Origin: Adiantum capillus-veneris
Taxonomy: Eukaryota; Streptophyta; Polypodiopsida; Polypodiales; Pteridaceae
Direction: 5' to 3'
NCBI GenBank assembly: GCA_014529385.2
Contig: CM043955.1
Coordinates: 143,787,640-143,851,639, forward strand
DNA: 64,000 bases
This document shows positions 12,986-24,665 of the stretch, in pieces (the stretch's first letter is position 1; each line of letters starts with the position of its first letter). The notes under the pieces were generated by a model. The model saw nothing but the letters and a program-made list of their open reading frames with translations, did no database searches and was not told where the DNA came from. The position numbers were made by a program, and so were the translations under genes.

Positions 12986-14229
12986 TACAGTGACAAAAAC
13001 TTTGCAAATCTCACAAATTTTGACCTAAACATGTTTCATACACCTAATACAAGTGCTAAATTGAAGTTGGTCAAGTTTGGTCATGCCAGCTTCACTTTGT
13101 GCTCTATCGACTCTGAAATCATCGTTTTTTGTGATTACTTTGTCTGTTGGGTTGGTCGGTCAACTTTGAGGCTTTGGACTTGTCCGTGACCTCGTCGTGA
13201 AGATACCTGTCCAATTCTGGCTCATTTGGAATCAGTTTGGCCTCGTATGTCGAATTTGACGTTTGTAACCTTCGAGCCATTTTTTGCTTTTCGAGGACTT
13301 TACTTGATGGATTTCTCCAAACCAATCATACACATTGTATATGAACCTCATTAGCAAGCCATCTGTGGAGTCAGGTCAGAATTCTGGCCGTAATTCTCTA
13401 TTAGGGACCCCCTTGACCCCAGCCGAATGATCATCTGATGGTATAGAACGGTTCTATTATGTTAGGGCATGCTATGGTTCAAATCCCATCCGATTTGGTC
13501 AAGCTTGCAAGCTGCTATGGCAGTTTTAGGTCGTAGGTCTTCATGCAAGCACTACTCGATTTCTAGAGTTTTTTCTAGGGCTTTAGACTAGCTACCGCCG
13601 TACAAAATGGATCATTGATTAGTAAGGAATTTACCCCTCATGTCTCGTGTGAGACGGCGCTGAAAAAGGTCAACTATGGGCTCCGGAAATGACGCGCGAA
13701 AGAAGTCGAAATGCTCTCTCTGCAAAGGCTCCAAGTGGAAATGAGGTGGTTTTAGCCTAGGTTGGATGTATATACCTGGACTTCCCGAATCAATTTTCCC
13801 CAGATTCCCCCGTTAGTCCTATTAGGCCGTGAAATCTATGTTAGACTCAAAAATTTCCAAAATCGGATTCTTGTAGCTCATTTTGCAAGAATTTTGCAAA
13901 AGTAGGCTTGGCCGCCTAATTTGGGCTTCCCGCTTCCATCTTCTGATTTCGTTGAAAATTTTTGTGCTTGTCCGCCTTGTCTTTCTGATCACCATCGTGT
14001 CTTCTATTTTTCCATCTGAGCTTCCCTGCTATTTATTATTAATTTTTGATCTTTTTATTTGAAAAATCAAAGAAAATAGAAAAATGCTCCAAAAAAGCAA
14101 AGTGAAAATCCAATAATTAAGAAAATCCCTTGAAAAACACAGCTTTATTGTTTTTTGTTGGGTTTCTCCATTTTTAAGCCTCCTTTTCAACAAAAATGAT
14201 GAAAGATAACCAGAAAAGAATTATTTTTT
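12986..14229. other. Non-coding interior of R1
   Basis: No conserved protein was recognised. A 68-residue minus frame at 13119-13325 has no family resemblance. Confidence 0.5.
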
Positions 14230-14418
14230 ATGATTTTCTGATAGTATATACACTATTTACACTCATCGTGAAGATATTATCAGTGACTTTTCCCTTGTTG
14301 ATGAATTATAAGGGCATTACCTTGTTGATGATTTTCTGATAGTATATACACTATTTACACTCATCGTGAAGATATTATCAGTGACTTTTCCCTTGTTGAT
14401 GAATTGTAAGGGCATTAC
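14230..14418 (+). repeat. Tandem duplication, 98-bp unit
   Basis: The unit starting TGATTTTCTGATAG at 14231 repeats at 14329 with almost no change (AATTATAAGG versus AATTGTAAGG), so it is a recent local duplication. Confidence 0.9.
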
Positions 14419-14499
14419 TAGGTAATTTTGCAAAAAAAATCACACATTAACATGAAACTTTTCCTCCCTCTTCAAACATTGCCCTTATTTACTTAGTAC

Positions 14500-15689
14500 T
14501 TAGTGCCCTTCCACCCCTCCTAGATGGCGTTCTCTGGGACGACTGCGTGCATGGGTTGAACAATTGTGTCTATGCATAGCCGTGATTGGCTCTACCATGA
14601 TATGAAGAACGATGCAATTCAACTCATTATGTTGTGCAAGAGCTGGGTCTTGAGTAAATAACTCAAAGGTTTTCGATCTCGAGGTTTGTTGTTGATGTCT
14701 TCCAAAGAGCAAATCATGTAGCCTTTGTGCTTTCTGTTTGATTGTACCATCAGGGTGTTTAAGCACGCTGATTGCTTGAGCTGTTGGTAGCACGTTCGAC
14801 GGTTGTCGAGCTTTTTCTCGCCATTGGTAGCTCGGTCTGCTTGGTGCATGGTGTTTGAGAGCCTGTTGCGACTTAACTCGCCATTGTTTAATTGGTGTTG
14901 CGTTGTGTGGAAGATAAGTGCTCCTTTTTCTTCCAAACTTTTTTCATGTTAGGTTCCTTGTTCATAGATGCTTGATTATGTGCTCGAATCCTTGGAACCG
15001 TTTTTTGTTTCTTTGGTGAAGTTTTAGGCCCGGATCTGATTTGGTTTATCCACAAGTTGTATTTTTGGTACCCAAATTTGCATGACTCCTTGCATGCTAC
15101 TTGTAGCATTTGTTTGTGGAGGGGATGGAGAAGATTTTCTTTGTGGATTGATCTTTTGATAGCATCTTTTCCATTCCTCCTTGCTTGGTGCAATAGGAAC
15201 AATGAGTTGTCCTCCTTTAAGTGATAGCTTTAGCTGATTTGTATCCCAATCTAGCACTGCTTTGTATGTATGCATCCAAGGAATGCCAAGAATTATCGTC
15301 TCATTCATGTGTTCATTATTGTTGCATCCTTTGATTTTCGTTATTCATGCGGTCAATGCTTGACTTGTTGCCTTCTTGTATGTGGAATAACGGACTCCAT
15401 TCACTCTAGCTCCTGTGTCTACCAAAGCATTGGTGCTATGATTGTTGATCTATACTTTGATGCGGAGATCCATCCCATCTAACCAGTCGTCATCTGTTGA
15501 AACTACGTCTTTAGGTGATTCCCATTGTCGATCATCTAGTTCCAAAGTGTTGATGGGAATCAGTATCTGTTGATTGTTGAGAGTAGCTTTACGATTGAGC
15601 ACCCGAAGTCTAGCTTCCTCTTGGGCTTCATCAATAACCTCCTGTCGCTTCATCTTTCTTTGTTTGGCTGCATGCATTCTCTCTAGCAA
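14500..15689 (-). pseudogene. Retropepsin-like protease located 3' of integrase in R1
   Basis: On the minus strand, after a basic linker (MLERMHAAKQRKMKRQ, 15689-15640), comes NALVDTGARVNGV near 15400, an intact D-T-G active site. TIILGIPWMHTYKAVLDWD follows at 15308-15250, the typical retropepsin G-x-P-W segment. In-frame stops flank the D-T-G part. The Pro/Lys-rich tail runs to about 14888, and weak frames continue to 14500. In canonical gypsy elements protease precedes RT; here it follows the integrase C-terminus directly, with no visible LTR between them. This is either a rearranged polyprotein or a junction of two elements. Confidence 0.7.
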
Positions 15690-15699
15690 TTCATTGGTT

Positions 15700-16574
15700 A
15701 GTGGAAAATTGTATTACTTTAAACGACATCCACTAATCCAATTAGCCATTGGTTCACCATCTAGGGTTGACAATTTTACTGCTCCACTTGGAGATACATC
15801 TTCAATGATGAATGGTCCATTTTCCTTTTTCTTAAACTTGGGAATGTGTTGCTTAAGGGAATAGACTAGAACTAGGTCCCCTTTCTTGAAAATTTTGGTG
15901 ATTAAGTGGGAATCAAAAAACTATTTTTGTTTCCGCTTTTGTGCATAGATATGAGCTACAGTAGTTAGCCTTTGCTCGTCTAGCTTTTCCAAATCTTCAA
16001 GTCTTTCTGACAATTCATGTCCAGTCCACTCAAGAGTTTGTGCTACCCTTAATGTCGGCAATAGAAATTCTATTGACAGTATGGCATCAAGACCATAAAC
16101 AAGGTTAAAGGGTGTGGCATTTAAAGCTATTTTGAATGAAACTCGATAAGCCCATAGAGCAGCATGGAGATTCATTTCCCAGTCTGTCCTTCCTGAACTA
16201 ACCACTTTGGTCAGTACCGAGCTAAGAATTTTATTTGTATGCTCAGCTTGTCCGTTTGCTTGTGGGTGATAGGGAGCTGATTTGTTATGGATAACCATAA
16301 ACTCATTAAGCAAATACTCTATTACCTCGTTCAGGAAATGAGTTCCCCAATCACTGACAATCTCTATTGGCAGTCCATACCTTGTGAATACATACTCATA
16401 TACGAATGCAGCAGTGGTTCTGGCATCATTCTTTTGAGTTGCTTTAGCCTCGGCCCATTTGGTCAAATAGTCCATAGCTACAATTATATATTGAGCTTGG
16501 GTTCTATAAGCAGGTGGCTGTATTGGTCCAACAAAATCTATATCCCATTTTGCGAAGGCTCTAGCCCCCATCAT
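15700..16574 (-). pseudogene. Integrase catalytic core and C-terminal domain in R1
   Basis: 217 uninterrupted residues (16574-15921). The DDE triad is visible: D in KWDIDFVGPI, D in IEIVSDWGTHF, and E in HPQANGQAEHTNK, followed by ALWAYRVSFK and TPFNLVYG. Beyond a stop, 15900-15710 reads KGDLVLVYSLK then GPFIIEDVSPSGAVKL and GCRLK, the usual gypsy integrase C-terminal domain. Integrase inserts the cDNA into chromosomes. The core is well preserved. The zinc-binding part upstream is only a remnant (CKTTRVKRAKQ, about 16640). Confidence 0.9.
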
Positions 16575-17141
16575 TGGTCTTAAGGGAATGAATGTTGTCT
16601 ACTTCTAGGGTCTGTTTGGCTCTTTTGACTCTAGTGGTCTTGCAAATGATAGACTCATCTTCGTTATCTCCCAAGTAAGAAAGTAATGTTTTTAATGTCA
16701 TTGGTTTAGATATCCCTGAAGCCTGCGATCCGCAATCCCCGTATAAGGATTGTAAATCCATGTTCATATCAGGTGGTAGGTTATCCAACCAGACTTCCTC
16801 TATAGGAGCTGACTTTAAAGTTATGCTCCCATCATTGATCTCTCTTACCCTTTCCCATAAGTGTCCTGGACAGTCTTCCTCTACGAATGGAATTTCGTCT
16901 AAAGCATCTTCATTGTTCATCACTATAAGCTCTGGTTCATTTTTTCAAGGTGGGGTTTTGCCACTGCATCGGATTTGACTTTTGTTTCTTCTACCGCAAG
17001 CTCTTCCAGTTTTGCCATACTTTCAAGCTTGGGTTTTTGTTTATCCAGCATTTCTTGCGTGATTCTTATCAATTTTTGATAAGCTTCCAGCTTAGCTGCT
17101 TCCATGTTTGGAGATGGATAGTTTTTCCGTTTGTTTTTCAT
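16575..17141 (-). pseudogene. Polyprotein fragment upstream of integrase
   Basis: Two frames (17141-16923 and 16923-16561). The first is Lys/Glu-rich and helical (EAYQKLIRITQEMLDKQKP). The second is acidic and ends ...VDNIHSLK just before the integrase start, a sequence type that normally bridges the integrase zinc domain and core. RT and RNase H, which should lie here, are absent. A deletion upstream of 16640 is the simplest reading. Confidence 0.5.
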
Positions 17142-17827
17142 GTTTTGGCCTGCTTTAATGTGAGGTCCCCACCCCGCCGTATCAAACGGCAGATCTGATG
17201 GTGAACCTAATGGCCACTAGATCTATAGCGGAAGCAAACAAAGTCGTTCAGGGTTCAACTAACGGACGATCTCTCATCACAAAGTGAGTCGAGTTTGAGC
17301 CTACTAGTAATGAGATCTAGCTCCACCTCGCAGGGGAAGCGTACTTAACCTATCAGGCGATCCTAAAACCCACCTTCCAAGAGGAGAGAAACCTTGAGTT
17401 CCTTTTTCCCCATGTTTCAGAGGCACGTACACTTGAGACTTCGCCGCTCTAGGGGCAATGAGTATTACTAGTATCGATTTTAACACTATGGGGACAGAGA
17501 GTTCCCGACCAATCGGGACCACCCTTCTCATAGGCTTTGGCAACCTGAGCCAAGCCCCCACTTTCCACCCCCACACTCACACTTCCTTGTGTGTCCTAAT
17601 TACTACCACAATGATTGTTCAACATAAACATTCCTTGATTAGATTCCGATTCACAAGGTTCGTTAAAACAACCCTTCAATCAGTATTGTAAAGCGGCACC
17701 AAGACAGTATTCTAGTAAAAATTCTACTCAAACTTATTCATTAAAATTCCAATGTTCTGGAGGTACAACATCCCCCCTCCAACGGGAGTTTACTCCTCTC
17801 GTTGTCGCCTAGTTGCCCATACAAATA

Positions 17828-17955
17828 GGTATGTCCACCGCATAGAAAGCACGACATGGACATTCCCACTGCATAGAAAGCAAGACGTGGGTTCCCACCA
17901 CATAGAAATCAAGTCGTGAGTATCCACCGCTTAACCAGCAGTCGTGGATTCAAGA
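17828..17955 (+). repeat. Short degenerate tandem repeat, about 31-33 bp unit
   Basis: Four units of the type CCACCGCATAGAAAGCACGA at about 17834, 17867, 17897 and 17928, with growing divergence. Confidence 0.75.
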
Positions 17956-19204
17956 GCCCTTAACCAGGAACTCTGCCCCCTTTGATCAGGAGGAGGTTCC
18001 GACTAGTATCAACATTGGAAATAGAATGAACATGCCGAGCTAAATTTTCCCTAGTAGACATTCTTCCTATTTCAAACAGTATATCCATCAACCATTCTTT
18101 CCTACTTAGGCTTTAATATTCAATTGAATTCAAATGCCGAGGTTTTCGTCGGATTTTTCCAACATGTTTAGGGATATGTTATTTCCTAACTTATCGTATG
18201 CAATGTTAAATTAAACAACTTGAATGAAAATGTGACCTACCTCTTCCATTTCTTCGTCAATGGCCCGTGAGATGGCTGTTGCTTGTTCGTCCATGGGAGC
18301 TTTTCCTTTCCCATTCACATTGCTCGTTCCCGCCTCGCGGTCGTGGGCACCACCGAAGCGAGTTCTCTTAACCGTGGCCATTTGATACTCACTAATTTAA
18401 ATGATAAACTTGAAGAAAATAGCTAAAGTCCGAGAGAATCATAACAATCCAATTGATAGATTAGAATCATTGAACAATCCTCCAAGAGGGTTAGATTTTT
18501 CCTTCGAGATCTAGTAATTTTATGGGTAATACTTTACTTGTCCTATGGGAACTGGCTCTAAAGTTAATCACTTGGCCTAGATGATTAAGAATTTTAGAAT
18601 TTTACTAAATTACAAGAGAGATGAATTAAGCAAGCTCAATCACTTTCCTAGTGCAGTTAGAAAGATGCAGAGTTACCGCATGCATAGGTGAGAGAAAATT
18701 CTCTTCTTAGTGGCCTAATGATGGATTAATTTTGCCTTAATCACATCTTAATGTGTGAGAAATTTGAATCTAACTTAATTACAACACTATTGAGTGGTAA
18801 AAGAATGAATTTCATCAAATCTACATTATTATCGAACTAAGAATTAATTACTATGCTGCCTAGAGAGAGAAATCTCTCCTAATCATGTATTAATCATTGA
18901 TTAAGAGTGATGAATGGCTGCATAAATTAGCTAATTGGATGATGATTATGTAATGGAGTATAGCTATGGAGATTTAGAGAGCAGCTATTGGAAATTATAG
19001 CTAGGATTAAGCATAGTAGACGAGGAATTAAGAGAATAATGAAGAGAATTACAGAAGAGCATAAATCAAATCATGATTACCGTGATTAGGGGCTGAAATC
19101 CTCTCGATTTTTTGATCCAAATGAGTTCTCAAGACGAAAATTCGGCCGCACTTCCCTCCTTGCTTCTCCTTCAAAAACTGTGTGTGCCGGCAGCACCTCC
19201 CCAA

Positions 19205-19220
19205 GGTGTGTGTGTGTGTG

Positions 19221-19254
<34 letters not shown>

Positions 19255-19294
19255 GGGTGTGTGTGAGCATGTGTGTGCTTGTGTGTGTGTGTGA
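19205..19294 (+). repeat. Interrupted (GT)n microsatellite
   Basis: GT runs broken by AGGT, ACTGG and GAGCAT. Confidence 0.95.
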
Positions 19295-19972
19295 GCACAC
19301 TCTTATATAGGCTCCTCCAAGCTAAAAATCGACCAGCCTTGCTATTTGCATCTGAGTGAGCTCTCACATCATGCATGGCAAGTCTAGTTTTCTGCCTACC
19401 AAGTGTCCAGTTAGCTAGTCTAACTGGCTCTCACACTCACTCTCAAGCTTGGAAACTCTCCCACAACTCCCACAAGACAAGAGGGCGCCCCCTAGCTGCT
19501 AAAGCTGGCTCTGAGTGGCTTGGAACCTGTTTCCACACAGTCTCGAGCTCCGGTGCCTCCCCGCACAACTTTAGGAAAAATTGGTTTTAGGCTAAAACGG
19601 CCCATACGAGTCGGAATTTAATGTTGTAAATTTCTATACTAAGCTCTAACTAAGGCGTACTGGTCCGAGTACCTACCATATTTAGCAGCCCCCGGGGTCC
19701 GAAAATGCATTTTTACAAATTCGGGGTACGGGTGCAATTTTTTGAGACGGTCAAAACTAGACGGGTCGGGTGACCAAAAACTTCCTATTTTTGGAAATTT
19801 TTTACAAAAATTATTTTAATTCACATTTCGAAGCTTTAAAACATTCTGAACATCAAGGCACTGACAGAATTTGGAAAACTGCTAAAAATAGTAATTTTTT
19901 TCATAATGATTGTTTCATGGTACAATGGTGTTCTTTTAGCTCGAGGTCGGAGACCTTACATTTAAGTCCTGC

Positions 19973-22646
19973 TTAGTAGGCTTCCAAGGCGGCATTGATA
20001 GGCTTAAAAATTTTGTCAACCAGAATGGATCCTCCAGATTTCACGGTTGTTTCCTTGAATTCACTACCAGTTTCTTTCAACTTGTTCTGGGCTAGAATTT
20101 TTGCTTTCTCTTCGTTTTCAACCCGTTGTTTTTGTTTTCTCATCTCATATCTTTTGCTTCTGCTCCTTTTGATTCTTTGAGAAGAAACTTTCGTGTTCTT
20201 TGAATCATCAGAGGAATTGTGTTTCTTTTTCTTTTCTTGGGCTCCAGTGATTACCTTGATTGGAACAATCGGTTCGCTCTCTGATGAGCTACTAGGCATC
20301 ACTTGGACTACATTGACTACTATTTTTCCCTTGTTTAAAGGATTCTTAGGACAATCTTTGGGAAAATGTCCTCCTCCCTTTTTGCAACATTGTATGCAAT
20401 AGACTTCAAATGGTTTGAGGCTTTTGTCAGGCTCTGGACATTCGTTCTTCCAATGGTCATCAGCACCAGAGTCATAACAGTTTCCTGTTCTGGGCTTCAT
20501 CATGGGTCTTCCCATGGGAGTTCTGACACCTTGATTAGCTACATAGTACATTGGTGTGAGCTCTGGTGGAGCATAAGTCATGGTTTCCTCCGTTGGTGGT
20601 GGGTGTGGACTATAAAAATCTCCCTCTACCATTACTGTAAATGGACTAGGCTCTACATAGGGTGTAACAGGCACTAATGCTTGTTCATCTATGACTCCTT
20701 CTGAGTGCATGTACTTTACACGCACAAAATTATGTCCTGGATAAGGAGGTTGTTGTCCCAACACAGGTTGAGGTCTCTCCATACCCATTGGTGGTCTTTG
20801 GACTTGAGCCATATTAGGCTGATACATGTACATGGGTTGACCCTGGGGCCTCATGAGCACGTACTGAACATTCCCATCATACTTTGGTCTGAAGTAGCAC
20901 TCATGGGTCTCGTGGTTGGTCCATTTACCCTCGATTTCACACCATTTTTGTGGTCTAATTGGTTGTCTCTGTGGGTTTATCCCCTGTCCTGGTCCTCTCA
21001 TAGGTGCTTTTTGCATATTTTTCATCATGTCATTCATCCTTTTTAGCATATCTTCTATGACTGAGAGTGGCACCACAACCGCTCCCACTTGTGCTGGTTT
21101 TGTGGATGCTGTCTTTTCGCTTTGTTTATCCTTAGGGACATCCTCTTCATTGAAGATCTCACAGTTGTCTCCTACGTCAATAGCATCATACACACATGCC
21201 TCTAGGGATGTATGCTTTTTACTATAGAGTATAGAATGAAGTTCTTTGTTTAGCAATCCCTCCAGAAACAATGAGACAAGTCGCTCTTCTGCAAGTATCT
21301 CCATCTCTGGGCATCTGGCAATGTATTGTTTCATTCGAGTTGCACAATCCCTAACAGACTCACCATGTTTCTGTTTAAAGTTGTAGATTTGAGCTATCAT
21401 ATTATGTTTAATCTCCATTTTAGAACAAGCAGCTACTACAAATCCTTGAGCTAGTGTGTTCAAGTCCATGATTGACCTTGGTGGGATTTTTTGGAACCAT
21501 GTCAAAGCTTTTCCTTTTAATGTCATTCCAAACCCCTCAAATTGAGTATGGAAATCGAATATATGCTCTGCTCTTAGGACTTGCTTAAAGCTTGCTAAGT
21601 GGTCATATGGATCCCCTGATCCACTGTATTTTTTGATCCATTTTTTAAATCAGCTAGTCTGACACGTCTATTCGGTTCAACCCCATGTCTTCTGGTAGTT
21701 GGTCTTGTTTCTAGTCCTTCAAACCAATTTGTCGGAAATAGTGACTCATGTAGCCCTGGATTGGCCTCAGTGTCACCCTTTTTTTACCTGATGAGGTGGT
21801 TTCTGGTTTCTTCACATTACTCTCACATGATCTCTCGTGATGTTTTTCTCTTGGAGTGGTTTCTGGTCCTTGACCTAATATCCAATCCCTTATGGAATAC
21901 CCCTGGTATTTGATTTGTTCTACCTCCTCAGGAGTCATCATAACAAAATTGTTGTTATAACAATCCCTGAACAAGTAAGTTAGTAGATCTGCAGATCCCT
22001 TATCTTTGATTTTGAAGATATAGATGATCTTCATGGCCATTAATTGTTCTGGTCTAGCATGAGAAGTTCACAAAAGATCTTTTATGTTTCTATCTTCCCA
22101 ACAATAGACTCCGATCCTAGGATTATCTATACTAAGCCGTTTCAAAGGCTTCAAGTCTACTTGATCGTATCGCTCGAATTCCAAAGTTGGTGGTCCTTCT
22201 TTTGCTGACATATCTGGGATTATAGTGTTTACTTCTAATCCCCATTTGTCTACCATGTCAGGGTTTTTGACTTGTACATATTGAGTTCCGTTTCGATTCA
22301 TGTACATTTTTCCTTGTTTGTTTGTCCTAACCTCTTCTTTGAACTCAATACCATGGTCATCAATGCGAATAGCATACTCTTAGTTAGGATCCAAGTACAC
22401 CTGGGCTCCATGATGATTAGTCTTGTAAAAAGAGAGTATATGCTTATAGCGCATTGTCGTTCCGGTTTCCAAGTGAGTCGAGTAAGAAGACATTTCGGAT
22501 GTTGAATCTGAAAAAGTGTCTGAGACTTCTTCAGGAATTGTTTGCAAGGAGTTGCCTTGATTTATGCTTGCTTCAGTGGATACTCTACTGGTGTTTTCTC
22601 TAAATAGGCCTTCATTTTCTATTACACGACTGGATCTAAGGTTCAT
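19973..22646 (-). pseudogene. gag of R1 (or of an element nested in it)
   Basis: The 517-residue frame 21526-19973 begins MTLKGKALTWFQKIP and carries the Retrotrans_gag core (QIYNFKQKHGESVRDC). A Pro/Met-rich middle follows, then two nucleocapsid knuckles. The first is C-Y-D-S-...-H-...-C, with the second Cys replaced by Ser. The second is C-I-Q-C with two extra residues before the His. It ends INAALEAY and a stop at 19973. Upstream frames (22646-21711) give a polar N-terminal region broken by stops. The palindrome leader array precedes it. Confidence 0.85.
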
Positions 22647-23052
22647 ATAGACTTATGAAGCCCTGGATTGAGAACTCACCTTGGATTGACTTGTCGTCAA
22701 ATTTCACTTGATTCAATTGCAACTTACTGTCAAGCCATTGATTCCTCGTCTCTACAACCTAATTCCTGTACAAAATTAATCAAATTAGCTATTTTTCTAC
22801 AAGGATAGTAGAGCTCTTGAGAACTCCAGTGATTGGTCTCTGTATATCACTTCAAATCGTGCTATGAAAGTCAAACTTTTGACTTTCAGATCTAGCTTAG
22901 CAAAATCAAAGGTCTAATCCGTAACCTATAAACTGTGTATATCTGTACCAATTTTGATCCGATTGAACCCAAAATTGCCCTATGCCTTATATTATACTGG
23001 TCTAACACTGTATAAGCCCAAAAGTCAAAATTGAAGTCTCTGGATAGCATAA

Positions 23053-23968
23053 GTAAATAATTGCGATTATTTACTTTTGTCACTTTTTTACACTTTTTGG
23101 ATTGGTTTGGTAAGTATACAACTTGTTAAAGCCCTTGGGCAAGTTTCAACAACTTTGGACAAAATTTGATCAAATTTACCCACTGTTTCGTGTCCGCAAA
23201 CTTTGATTTCAAGAATCTGGCTTAAGTCTCACTTTTGTGGTCCAAAATTTCACCAAAATTTATTTGTGGGGTCTACTTGATGTGCTTGACCTTGTGGTAT
23301 ACTCAAATTTGCAAAATCACAAAGTTTTGAAGTAGATGTAAATAATCACGATTATTTACTCCTGACAATTTTTTACAATTTTCTGTCCCAACTTTGACAC
23401 ATATTTATTAAGCACCTTATGTTAAGGTCACTAGCCAATTTTCATCAAGTTTGGACAATTTTTGGTCAAATAGTCATCAGCTATCTGTCCGCATACTAAC
23501 TTTGCAATTTTAGCCACAATTTTCAATCCAATGATTCAACTCTTACCAAGTTTGTGGGCTTATTACAACATGGTAAAGCTAGTGGTATGCCAACTTGGTC
23601 AACTTGGTAAAGCTAGTGGTATGCCAACTTGGTCAAAAAAGTTCAAAAACAGGGCAGATATAAATAATCGCGATTATTTACTTTTACCAAAATTTTGCAA
23701 GTTTTTGGTCAACAAAGCATATACACATGTTTATCACATCAATATAAGCCTATGAATCAACTTTCATGAAGTTTGGATAAATTTTTCCTCAATTCACACT
23801 CAAGGTTCAAAAAGTCAGTACAAACTTTAATTTTTACCCAATTTTTTGTCAGTTTAGTGATCCAAATCTCTTGGGCCTTTACAAAAGTTGTTTGTACTTA
23901 TGCAATGAGTCAATGATATGAGTCTTGGCTAATTTAGAGCAAATAGTTAATAATCACGATTATTAACT
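23053..23968. repeat. Palindrome array 1 of R1 (four copies, about 285-bp period)
   Basis: Copies at 23053-23074, 23338-23359, 23660-23681 and 23946-23967. The third contains the perfect 20-bp palindrome TAAATAATCGCGATTATTTA. Spacings are 285, 322 and 286 bp. The 322-bp interval contains a 34-bp direct duplication (23571-23604 / 23605-23636), which explains its extra length. The array lies upstream of gag on the minus strand. Confidence 0.9.
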
Positions 23969-24068
23969 TGAGGCTTGAAATGAGCACTTTTTTGCAATTT
24001 TCTCAAAGACAGTCCTTTTATGATGTTTTTTAAGCCTATAAATCAAGTCAAAACTTAATTTAGCCTAA

Positions 24069-24642
24069 AATGTCAAGAAAAAGTAAATAATTTGAGTTTT
24101 GGTCAACTTCTTGAAATTTTTACCTCGAAGTGTCGTTGAGCTTACTCGCTGGTTCGGACAACTCTTAGGCTTACTCCCCAGTTGGATTGAGTGAATTCGA
24201 GTCTTTTCGTGCTATTTCTAGCCGTAGACCTGAAATTCTGCAACTTTACATAACAACTCACACTTGATTCTTTCAGAGAGAGCAATGCTATGAAATCCAC
24301 CTCGGATCCTACTTACCCTACTCCTAGTTTCTCATGCAATTGAGTTGTGGAAAGTATCCACAAAAACTCGTTTTCTTGTGTTTTTTATGTTTTTCAGAGT
24401 CTTGATCTTAAAACTTGTCTCGTCTACCAATCATTCTCCAAATCCTAATCTAAATCTACAATCCTACAATCCTGAAGGTACTCAGCAAGTACGATTACTT
24501 CCAAGCTACCTCTACACAGCAAAAGATGACAATTTTAAGCTATGTGGTTTTTAAAAGAGAGTTTTGAACTCTAGGCGAACATAGAGGAAGTTAAAGGACA
24601 ATTACACAAAACGCTCGTGTTTTTCCCTAGTTTAGGTCTCTT
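24069..24642 (-). other. Untranslated leader of R1 next to the PBS
   Basis: No coding signal. A very diverged palindrome half (GTAAATAAT) lies near 24083. This is the region expected to hold packaging and dimerisation signals, but none can be identified by eye. Confidence 0.45.
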
Positions 24643-24663
24643 CGATTCCCAACAACGGCGCCA
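24643..24663 (-). other. Primer-binding site of R1 (tRNA-Asp type)
   Basis: The minus strand reads TGGCGCCGTTGTTGGGAATC, two bases inside the LTR end. TGGCGCCGTTG is the PBS form seen in Athila/Tat-type plant gypsy elements, complementary to the 3' end of tRNA-Asp. Confidence 0.9.
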
Positions 24664-24665
24664 AA

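Larger units (their letters stand above)
17159..19970. other. 2.8-kb non-coding insert between gag and integrase
   Basis: No protein was recognised. On the minus strand GTTGGAGGGGGGA (17777-17789) followed by TGTTGTACC looks like a polypurine tract plus LTR start. The possible LTR would run down to TGTGAGG at 17159, about 618 bp. A plus-strand TTATATAGGC at about 19309-19318 is TATA-like. No second LTR copy was seen, so its identity is open. Confidence 0.4.

Noticed and set aside
12387-23968. Regularly spaced palindromes considered as a CRISPR array
   Set aside because: Spacing is about 285 bp, the sequence is a plant retroelement, and there are no cas genes; the periodic unit is a diverged tandem repeat.
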